The notes under the pieces were generated by a model that was not told the origin of the DNA, did not search any database, and saw nothing but the letters and a program-made list of their open reading frames with translations. From an uncultured Bacilli bacterium (GTDB lineage: Bacteria > Bacillota_I > Bacilli_A > RF39 > UBA660): a DNA stretch of 29,598 nt. Where the stretch lies: positions 1 to 29,598 of the forward strand of contig CAKOLD010000010.1 of NCBI GenBank assembly GCA_934096015.1, in the 5' to 3' direction. This document shows, piece after piece, positions 23,389 through 29,598 of this stretch. A program made the position numbers and the translations under genes. Each line of letters opens with the position of its first letter. The first letter of the stretch is position 1.

Positions 23389-24489
23389 ATGAATATAGAA
23401 GATAATATGTTAAAACATGAAAAATTATTAAACAATTTTGCCTCATTTAATAAAGATGCCCTACGTCTAGAGCCTTTAAAAAGAGATATTAGAGGCAACT
23501 ATTTTAGAGATATAGATAGAATTATTCATAGTTTAAGTTACACAAGATACATAGATAAAACTCAAGTATTTAGTATTAATGAAAATGATAATATTTCCAA
23601 AAGAATAATTCATGTAACTCTAGTAAGTAAAATAGCTAGAACCATTTCCAGAGCATTAAACTTAAATGAAGATTTAACCGAAGCAATAGCATTAGGGCAC
23701 GATATAGGACATGTTCCCTTTGGTCATGTTGGAGAAAAATTTTTAAATAATCTATCTCTAAAATACACAAATACTTATTTTATGCATAATGTTCAAAGTG
23801 TAAGAACCTTTATGACTCTGGAAAATAAAAACCTAACTATCCAGACACTTGACGGAATAATGTGCCATAATGGTGAGTTACCAAAACAACTATACGAACC
23901 AATAAAAAAAGACCTAAAAAAATTTATTGAAGAATATGAAAAATGTTATACTGACAAAGATTTTGCTGATCATTTAATTCCCATGACTTTAGAAGGATGT
24001 GTTGTAAGAATAAGTGATATAATTGCATATTTAGGAAGAGACATTGAAGATGCTGAAAGATTAAACTTATTAGAATCAACAAGTATCCCTGAGTCAATTA
24101 CTAAAGTATTAGGAAATAACAACAGAGACATAGTAAATACTATTATACTAGATATCATTAATAATAGTTTTAATAAACCATACTTAAAAATATCAGATAA
24201 AGTATTTGATGCTATAATAAATCTTAAAAATTTTAATTACGAAAATATCTACTACAAAGCTAATTCTAAAGAAAGACTTAATAAAATAAATATAATGTTT
24301 AACACCCTTTTTGAATCATACTTAAATGATTTAAAAACAAATAATCAAAACTCCAATATTTATAAATACTATTTAGAAATGTCTAAAGATTATCAAAAAT
24401 CCACAACAAAAGAAAGAGTTGTCATTGACTACATAGCAGGCATGACAGACGACTATTTCATAACAGAATATAACACTATAACAAAATAA
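23389..24489 (+). CDS. dgt: dGTPase-like HD-domain triphosphohydrolase
   Basis: 366 residues of the deoxyguanosinetriphosphate triphosphohydrolase-like family, which cleaves dNTPs to nucleoside plus tripolyphosphate and so lowers dNTP pools. Metal ligands are visible: His75 in RIIHVTLVSKIAR, His104-Asp105 in ALGHDIGHVPFGHVGE, and the distal Asp in RISDIIAYLGRDIEDA near 218. The N-terminal RDIRGNYFRDIDRIIHS is the family's substrate-side signature. ATG 23389 has GGTGA four bases upstream. It is a single-gene unit divergent from the exporter operon, with a bidirectional terminator behind it. Substrate preference (dGTP or other dNTPs) cannot be predicted. Confidence 0.92.
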   Translation: MNIEDNMLKHEKLLNNFASFNKDALRLEPLKRDIRGNYFRDIDRIIHSLSYTRYIDKTQVFSINENDNISKRIIHVTLVSKIARTISRALNLNEDLTEAIALGHDIGHVPFGHVGEKFLNNLSLKYTNTYFMHNVQSVRTFMTLENKNLTIQTLDGIMCHNGELPKQLYEPIKKDLKKFIEEYEKCYTDKDFADHLIPMTLEGCVVRISDIIAYLGRDIEDAERLNLLESTSIPESITKVLGNNNRDIVNTIILDIINNSFNKPYLKISDKVFDAIINLKNFNYENIYYKANSKERLNKINIMFNTLFESYLNDLKTNNQNSNIYKYYLEMSKDYQKSTTKERVVIDYIAGMTDDYFITEYNTITK

Positions 24490-24510
24490 AAAGCCATAAC
24501 GGCTTTTTTT
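24488..24510. terminator. Bidirectional terminator between dgt and the 179-aa gene
   Basis: AAAAAGCC (24488-24495) pairs with GGCTTTTT (24501-24508) around a 5-nt loop, followed by more T on the plus strand. It overlaps the dgt stop and touches the stop of the opposing gene. Confidence 0.85.
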
Positions 24511-25048
24511 AATTTAATTCTATTTCTGCATCACTTATTATTAAATTCTCATAATTTGCATCAGTTAACGTAAAATTACGTTCTGCTGCATTTGGATTTT
24601 CTACTTGAACAGTTACACTTGCACTATTCATTGAAACAGTTTTTACTTCTTCTGAAAAAGTATGCTCACCATCACCAGTTGTTTGTTTATAATAAACAGT
24701 TTGAGGTGTTGTATCACTAAAAGGTAAGTGTTCTAAAACAGCATCACCATCAGAATTTGTAGTAACTGGTTCTCCATAAGTAGTTCCAGCACTATCTGTT
24801 CTATAAAAAACAGCACCTTCTACAGGAACTCCAGTAGAGTCATCACCATTATCAGTTACATGAATAGTTAATGCTCCTGTCGCTCCAATCTTAAAAGAAT
24901 AAGAATTTACACCATTTTCCACATTTAAATTACTAGGATCTAGAGTTGAAGCATCATACCCTATAACATTTGCAGTTGCATTATAAGTTCCATCAACTAA
25001 ACTTAAACTTCCCTTACCATTAGTTATATAAATTACATGTTTTGCCAT
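24509..25048 (-). CDS. Beta-sandwich (prealbumin/Cna-B-like) protein without signal peptide
   Basis: 179 residues rich in Thr, Val, Asn, Asp and Gly. Residues 58-130 (ALTIHVTDNGDDSTGVPVEGAVFYRTDSAG...TTNSDGDAVLEHLPF) follow the Cna-B/SpaA prealbumin-like pattern: a VxGAxF strand, a turn, then a DGDAVL strand. No signal peptide, LPXTG motif or membrane helix is seen, so it is not a standard sortase substrate; cytoplasmic, phage-like structural or non-classically exported roles remain open. It overlaps the end of the preceding 109-aa gene by 16 bp, so the pair is coupled. GGGAGA lies nine bases before ATG 25048. Base composition looks less AT-rich than the neighbours, which may hint at a different origin. 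Function unknown. Confidence 0.75.
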   Translation of the reverse strand: MAKHVIYITNGKGSLSLVDGTYNATANVIGYDASTLDPSNLNVENGVNSYSFKIGATGALTIHVTDNGDDSTGVPVEGAVFYRTDSAGTTYGEPVTTNSDGDAVLEHLPFSDTTPQTVYYKQTTGDGEHTFSEEVKTVSMNSASVTVQVENPNAAERNFTLTDANYENLIISDAEIELN

Positions 25049-25362
25049 AATTCAATTTCTCCCATTTCTATTTCTAAATTAGGATAAAATTTATCCTCCA
25101 AAATCAATGTAATAAGATGCTTACTCTGATTTAAATAAACACAATATAACTCATCAAGTTTTGCATAAATAACTGAATAACCTAATAAACTACTACCTAC
25201 ATAAATATAAACCTTATAAATAGTATCAATTGGTAAATTAAAATAATTACCTAAATAATCATTACTTTTTTCACATACAACATTATTACATTTATCTTTT
25301 ACAACAATTCTAACTCTTGAAAATCCAGAATAAATCTTTATACAAAAATTACCACATTTCAT
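25033..25362 (-). CDS. Small beta-rich protein paired with the 179-aa protein
   Basis: 109 residues, with alternating hydrophobic strands (CIKIYSGFSRVRIVVKD, VYIYVGSSLLGYSVIYAK, HLITLILED) and several cysteines in its first half (Cys3, Cys7, CNNVVC at 25-30), suggesting a compact beta domain. No signal peptide or membrane helix. Strong GAGGTG ribosome-binding site seven bases before ATG 25362. It is cotranscribed with, and overlaps, the Cna-B-like gene, so the two probably act together. I do not recognise the family. Confidence 0.65.
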   Translation of the reverse strand: MKCGNFCIKIYSGFSRVRIVVKDKCNNVVCEKSNDYLGNYFNLPIDTIYKVYIYVGSSLLGYSVIYAKLDELYCVYLNQSKHLITLILEDKFYPNLEIEMGEIELWQNM

Positions 25363-25404
25363 ATAAGCACCTCATTACTTATAATATAATATGTTCTTAT
25401 AAAA

Positions 25405-25429
25405 AAAGAAAAAAGGACAAAGTCCTTTT
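25405..25429 (-). terminator. parC terminator
   Basis: Minus strand AAAAGGAC (25429-25422 side) pairs with GTCCTTTT (25418-25411), 8 bp with a 3-nt loop, then T-rich sequence. It overlaps the parC stop codon. Confidence 0.8.
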
Positions 25430-27938
25430 AAATCTTAAAATCATTTAAAAAATCATCTATAGTTAATTCTTTAATTTCTTCATCACTCTTTTTTTTAGGT
25501 AATTCTAATTCCTCTTCTAAAACTTCATTTTCTTTTATTTCATTTATATTTTGTTTCCTATAAACATCAGTTAAATTCTTAGCAACAATTGAACCCGTTG
25601 AAGAATCATCCATAATAGATATTTCACTATTCTTAATCTCTTTAACTTCATCATCCATTACTAATACAAACATATCTTTGGAATTACTTATAAATGCCTT
25701 CTTTATTAAATATGGTGTTGATTTAACTTTTTTAATTAAAGTAGAACCCCTCTTAGCACGACTTAAATTATTTAAATCACTAAGTTTAATTCTTTTAGCA
25801 GTATTTCTATTAGTAAATAAATTAATATATTCATCACTACTACTATAACTTAAACCACTAATAACTATATCATCTTTTAAATTAATTCCTTTAACACCAC
25901 TAGCTTTAGCCCCAACCAAAGGTATTTCTTTAGAATCATAACTCAAATAATACCCAGTTTCTGAAACAATTAAAGTTTTTTCAAAAGCTTTTTTAACATC
26001 AACTATCTTATCATCTTCTTTAAGCTTCATTGCTGTATAACTCTTAGTATATCTACTAACAATAAAATCATTCAATTTGGTTCTCTTAACATTACCATTT
26101 CTACTAAATAAAATAACTTCACCATTATCTGCATTTTCTTGAATAATATAAGCACCTACAACATTATCATCATCTTGTAATGGTACTAAATTATTAACAT
26201 GTTTTCCAAGTTCTTTCCACTTACACCAAGGGAGTTCATGTATAGGTAAATATAAATAATTACCATTAGAAGTAAATATTATTAATTTATTTAAAGTATT
26301 AGTTTCGTATAAATTAATAACATAATCTCCTGGTTTTAAAGTAGTTTCTTCATTATTACTACTAGAATAACTTTTCATGTTAACTTTCTTCAAATAACCA
26401 TCATGAGTTAAAACAATAACTACATTTTCTTTAGTAATTAAATCTTGTTCATTTATTTTAATATCAGTAACTTCTTCTTTAATTAAAGTTTTTCTAGGAA
26501 CAGCATAAACCTTTTTAACTTCTCTTAATTCTTTTTTCATTTCATTTTTCAAAGCATCTTCATCAGTTAAAATAGTTTCTAAAATATCAATTAATTTTTG
26601 TAAATCACTTAATCTTTCTTGTAAAACTAAAACATCAAAATTAGTTAAACGATATAACTGCAATTTTACAATAGCATCAGCTTGATCAAAAGTAAAACCA
26701 AATTCCTTTATTAAATTATTAGTAGCATCATTTTTATCTTTACTAGCACGAATAACTCTAATAACATCATCAAGAATACTAATTGCTTTTACTAATCCTT
26801 CTGTTAAATGCATTTCTTTTCTATAAGCAGCAAGTTCAAATTCACTACGTCTTTTTACCACTTCTTCTTTATGAGCAATATAAGCATCCAATATTGGTAA
26901 AATTCCCATTTGTTTTGGTCTTCTGTTTACAATAGCAACCATATTATAATTATAATTAATCTGCAATTCAGTATTCTTAAGTAAATAATTAAGAATTAAT
27001 TCCTTATTAGAACCACTCTTTATATCAATTACTATTCTTAAATTACTCTCTTTATCAGATTCATCTCTGACTTCTAAAATTCCATCAATTTTTTTATCTA
27101 ATCTAATATTATCAATTTTTTGAACTAATAACGCTTTATTAACTTCATAAGGTATTTCTGTAATAACAATTTGTTCTTTACCTTTAACTTTTTGAAACTC
27201 ATATTTACTTTTTAAAATAACTCTACCTTTACCAGTTTCATAAGCTTTCTTTATATCCTCAATACCTTCAACAGTTCCTCCAGTAGGAAAATCTGGACCT
27301 TTAACAATTTCTAAAATAGTTTCTAATCTACAATTAGGACTATCTATTCTTTTAATAGTAGCATCAATTACTTCTCCCAAATTATGTGGAGGTATATTTG
27401 TTGCATACCCAGCACTAATTCCTGTTGTACCATTAACCAACAAATTAGGAAATCTTACAGGTAAAACTGTTGGTTCTAATAAAGTATCATCATAATTAGG
27501 AGCCATTTCAACAGTATTCTTATCAATATCTTTTAATAATTCTTCACTTATTTTTGCAAGTCTAGATTCAGTATAACGATAAGCAGCAGGAGGATCTCCA
27601 TCAATAGAACCATTGTTACCACTAACTTCAACTAAAATATGATTTTCTTTCCAATTTTGACTCATTCTAATTAAAGCTTCATAAACCGAAGAATCTCCAT
27701 GTGGATGATATTTACCTAAAACATTACCAACGGCATTAGCACATTTTTTAAATTTTTTATCATAAGTATTCTTGTCACGATACATAGCAAATATAATTCT
27801 TCTTTGAACTGGTTTTAAACCATCCCTAACATCAGGAATAGCTCTATCTTGAATAATATATTTACAATATCTTCCAAAACATTTTCCCATCAAGTCTTCT
27901 AAACTATAATCATGTATACGTTTTATTACATCTTGCAC
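25428..27938 (-). CDS. parC: DNA topoisomerase IV subunit A (ParC)
   Basis: Breaks and rejoins DNA to decatenate daughter chromosomes, as a heterotetramer with ParE (not in this window). Seen: QDRAIPDVRDGLKPVQRRI, the HPHGDSSVYEALIRMSQ quinolone-determining region with wild-type-like Ser and Glu, and catalytic Tyr in DPPAAYRYTE (Tyr122 from the start chosen). The six-bladed C-terminal domain lacks the GyrA box (QRRGGKG-like); LSRAKRGSTLIKKV stands in its place, so ParC rather than GyrA. I chose GTG 27938 because the in-frame GTG at 27947 is part of the ribosome-binding site AAGGTGA, five bases upstream; this gives 836 residues. It has its own promoter and terminator and is not in an operon with tig. 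Confidence 0.93.
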   Translation of the reverse strand: MQDVIKRIHDYSLEDLMGKCFGRYCKYIIQDRAIPDVRDGLKPVQRRIIFAMYRDKNTYDKKFKKCANAVGNVLGKYHPHGDSSVYEALIRMSQNWKENHILVEVSGNNGSIDGDPPAAYRYTESRLAKISEELLKDIDKNTVEMAPNYDDTLLEPTVLPVRFPNLLVNGTTGISAGYATNIPPHNLGEVIDATIKRIDSPNCRLETILEIVKGPDFPTGGTVEGIEDIKKAYETGKGRVILKSKYEFQKVKGKEQIVITEIPYEVNKALLVQKIDNIRLDKKIDGILEVRDESDKESNLRIVIDIKSGSNKELILNYLLKNTELQINYNYNMVAIVNRRPKQMGILPILDAYIAHKEEVVKRRSEFELAAYRKEMHLTEGLVKAISILDDVIRVIRASKDKNDATNNLIKEFGFTFDQADAIVKLQLYRLTNFDVLVLQERLSDLQKLIDILETILTDEDALKNEMKKELREVKKVYAVPRKTLIKEEVTDIKINEQDLITKENVVIVLTHDGYLKKVNMKSYSSSNNEETTLKPGDYVINLYETNTLNKLIIFTSNGNYLYLPIHELPWCKWKELGKHVNNLVPLQDDDNVVGAYIIQENADNGEVILFSRNGNVKRTKLNDFIVSRYTKSYTAMKLKEDDKIVDVKKAFEKTLIVSETGYYLSYDSKEIPLVGAKASGVKGINLKDDIVISGLSYSSSDEYINLFTNRNTAKRIKLSDLNNLSRAKRGSTLIKKVKSTPYLIKKAFISNSKDMFVLVMDDEVKEIKNSEISIMDDSSTGSIVAKNLTDVYRKQNINEIKENEVLEEELELPKKKSDEEIKELTIDDFLNDFKI

Positions 27939-27955
27939 TTTAATCACCTTAAATT

Positions 27956-27984
27956 AGTATAACAAATTACCCCCTAAAAAACAA
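27956..27984 (-). promoter_or_regulatory. parC promoter
   Basis: Minus strand TTGTTT (27984-27979), 17-nt spacer, TATACT (27961-27956) with TG one base upstream (extended -10). The spacer includes a five-G run. Confidence 0.65.
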
Positions 27985-28016
27985 ACAAACTTAACAAAAA
28001 ACATCTATAAATCTTA

Positions 28017-28039
28017 AAAAAAATAACACCTAAGTGTTA
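28017..28039 (-). terminator. tig terminator
   Basis: Minus strand TAACAC (28039-28034) pairs with GTGTTA (28029-28024) around a 4-nt loop, then T7. It begins at the tig stop codon. Confidence 0.8.
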
Positions 28040-29281
28040 ATTTTCTTTTAAAATCTCAATTGCTTTTTTCATTTTTACATCATATTTCATAACTTCAAGT
28101 CCACCAATCATGTTAATAAATTCATCTTCACTTACACCATACATTTCACTAACATTTTTAGCTTCTTCTTTAGCTTCTTCATCAGTAACTTCAATTTTTT
28201 CTTTTAAAGCAACTTCTTCTAATAAGTAACGAGACTTAACATGTTCTAAAGCTTCTGGTTTCATCATTTCTTCTAAATTCTCTCTAGTTGAATGAGTAAA
28301 TTGTAAATATTGATCTAAACTTAATCCTTGCATGCTTAATTGTTCTTCATAATTATGCATCATTCTATGAATTTCTTCGTGAACTATTTCATCATTAACT
28401 TCAACTTTCATATTTTCAATTGCTTTTTTTAATACTTCATCAACATATTTATCTTCAGCTTGATGTTCTTTTTTATGTTTGATATCTTCTTTAACTTTTT
28501 TTTCCAAATCTTCTAAAGTATTTACATCATCATAACCTAAATCTTTAAAGAACTCTTCATTTATTTCAGGTAAAATTCTTTCTTTAATTTCTTTTATAGT
28601 TACAGTAAATTCAACATCTTTATTCTTTAATTCTTCAGTATAATTTTCAGGAAATTTTAATTTTAATACTTTTTCTTCTCCAACTTTCATACCTACTAAT
28701 CCTTCTTCAAATCCAGGAATAAAAGTATGTGAACCAATTTCAAGTGGATAATCCTTACCACTTCCACCTTCTAATTCTTTTCCATCAACAATACCTTTAA
28801 AATCAATTACTGCTGTATTACCTTCTACTACTTCACCATTACTTTTAACAACAATTTCTGCATATTTATCTTGTAATGCTTTAATTTCTTCTTCTACTTC
28901 TTCTTTTTTTACAGTAACTTTATCTTTTTTAATACCTAAATTCTTATATTCACCTAATTTTACTTCAGGTTTAGTAATTATAGTAAATTCAAATACTGCA
29001 TGTTCTTCATTTATTTCTTTAATATCAACACTAGGTTGACAAACAGGACTAACTTCACTATTTTCTAAAGCTCTTTGATAAGCTACTTCAATAGCCTCAT
29101 CAACTGCATCTTTAAATAAAGATTGTATACCAAATTTCTTAATATACATTTCCTTAGTAACAGAGCCCTTTCTAAAACCATCTATTTTTACATCTTTTCT
29201 AATTTTTTTAAAAGTATTATCTAAAATAGTACTCCATTCATCTTTTTCAATATCAATACTTATTTTTTTTACGTTATCCAT
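28037..29281 (-). CDS. tig: Trigger factor (ribosome-associated chaperone)
   Basis: Binds the ribosome at the nascent-chain exit and shields emerging proteins; it also has prolyl isomerase activity. Domains seen in 414 residues: the N-terminal ribosome-binding domain with the signature GFRKGS at about 37-42 and FGIQSLFKDAVDEAI; an FKBP-type PPIase domain at about 150-235 (VDFKGIVDGKELEGGSGKDYPLEIGS...IPGFEEGLVGMKVGEEK); and a long helical C-terminal substrate-binding domain. AAGGAGA is well placed before ATG 29281. It is a single-gene unit with a near-consensus promoter and its own terminator. Confidence 0.97.
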   Translation of the reverse strand: MDNVKKISIDIEKDEWSTILDNTFKKIRKDVKIDGFRKGSVTKEMYIKKFGIQSLFKDAVDEAIEVAYQRALENSEVSPVCQPSVDIKEINEEHAVFEFTIITKPEVKLGEYKNLGIKKDKVTVKKEEVEEEIKALQDKYAEIVVKSNGEVVEGNTAVIDFKGIVDGKELEGGSGKDYPLEIGSHTFIPGFEEGLVGMKVGEEKVLKLKFPENYTEELKNKDVEFTVTIKEIKERILPEINEEFFKDLGYDDVNTLEDLEKKVKEDIKHKKEHQAEDKYVDEVLKKAIENMKVEVNDEIVHEEIHRMMHNYEEQLSMQGLSLDQYLQFTHSTRENLEEMMKPEALEHVKSRYLLEEVALKEKIEVTDEEAKEEAKNVSEMYGVSEDEFINMIGGLEVMKYDVKMKKAIEILKEN

Positions 29282-29306
29282 ATTTTTCTCTCCTTCAATA
29301 CCAAGT

Positions 29307-29335
29307 ATTATATAGTAAAAAGCTTATTTTTTCAA
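29307..29335 (-). promoter_or_regulatory. tig promoter
   Basis: Minus strand TTGAAA (29335-29330), 17-nt spacer, TATAAT (29312-29307), close to full consensus. Confidence 0.8.
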
Positions 29336-29402
29336 TAATATTAAACTTTTTTTAAAAAAAATCACTTTTTTTCAATTTAGGACTAGTTTTTTTAAGTTTT
29401 TA

Positions 29403-29411
29403 TGTTATAAT
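29403..29411 (+). promoter_or_regulatory. Extended -10 promoter of the tRNA cluster
   Basis: TGTTATAAT fits TGnTATAAT, 20 bases before tRNA-Lys. The -35 region is weak. Confidence 0.6.
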
Positions 29412-29430
29412 GTAATAGTCTTTTGGTTTT

Positions 29431-29506
29431 GTCCGGTTAGCTCAGCTGGTAGAGCAACTGACTCTTAATCAGTGGGTCTAGGGTTCGAATCCCTAACTGG
29501 ACACCA
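29431..29506 (+). tRNA. tRNA-Lys (anticodon CTT)
   Basis: Complete cloverleaf of 76 nt. The acceptor stem GTCCGGT pairs with ACTGGAC (one G-U), the D-arm is GCTC...GAGC, anticodon stem ACTGA/TCAGT with loop CTCTTAA gives anticodon CTT for codon AAG, and the T-arm has GGTTCGAATCC. Discriminator A and CCA are encoded. Confidence 0.95.
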
Positions 29507-29525
29507 AAATATTTTTAAACAAAAT

Positions 29526-29598
<73 letters not shown>

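Noticed and set aside
27956..27984. The five-G run in the parC promoter spacer as a phase switch
   Set aside because: Five bases is too short for frequent slippage, and parC is essential.

Overview
This is a very AT-rich bacterial segment with Gram-positive (Firmicutes-like) signals: strong GGAGG/GGTGA ribosome-binding sites, sigma-A promoters of the TTGAAA-17-TATAAT type, U-tract terminators, tRNA genes with encoded CCA, a B. subtilis-like ThiI (no rhodanese domain) next to a cysteine desulfurase, ParC, and a heterodimeric ABC exporter. TGA is used as a stop and tryptophan is always TGG, so this is code 11, not a Mollicutes code-4 genome. My best guess is an uncultured low-GC Bacilli lineage (RF39/Erysipelotrichales-like); the lineage is an inference.

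Layout. 1-3.4 kb (minus strand): a consensus promoter firing out of the window with a nine-G tract in its spacer, a 60-aa ORF, thiI plus its cysteine desulfurase (tRNA 4-thiouridine), and an AlkD-like DNA glycosylase. 3.4-8.4 kb: two tandem, giant (~820 aa) proteins with type IV prepilin N-termini, each with its own copy of the same promoter. 8.5-11.9 kb: pnp, a hypothetical gene, rpsO, and a small conserved-looking protein. 12.0-18.5 kb (plus strand): an NMT1/SsuABC-type ABC importer operon (binding protein, ATPase, permease). Its ATPase gene is split in two by a 3.9-kb element carrying a DUF308/HdeD-like membrane protein, a TetR regulator, a two-TM membrane protein and a large serine recombinase. 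18.5-23.4 kb: a cytidylate-kinase-like protein and a two-gene heterodimeric ABC exporter. 23.4-25.4 kb: a dGTPase-like HD protein, and two small beta-rich proteins. 25.4-29.3 kb: parC and tig, each with promoter and terminator. 29.4 kb to the end: tRNA-Lys(CTT) and tRNA-Ile(GAT), the latter cut by the window edge.

The most interesting system is the recombinase element. It sits exactly inside the codons that follow the ABC signature motif. The two gene halves are flanked by an 8-bp direct repeat (AGTTGCTT), and joining them across one repeat copy restores a full 249-codon ATPase in frame with no decay. The joined element ends form a 42-bp imperfect palindrome centred on GT inside that repeat, as expected for a serine-integrase attP. 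The importer is therefore probably off while the element is integrated and restorable by excision, comparable in logic to the skin element in sigK or phage in comK. The second notable signal is the homopolymeric G tract inside a perfect-consensus promoter at the left edge, which looks like a phase-variation switch.
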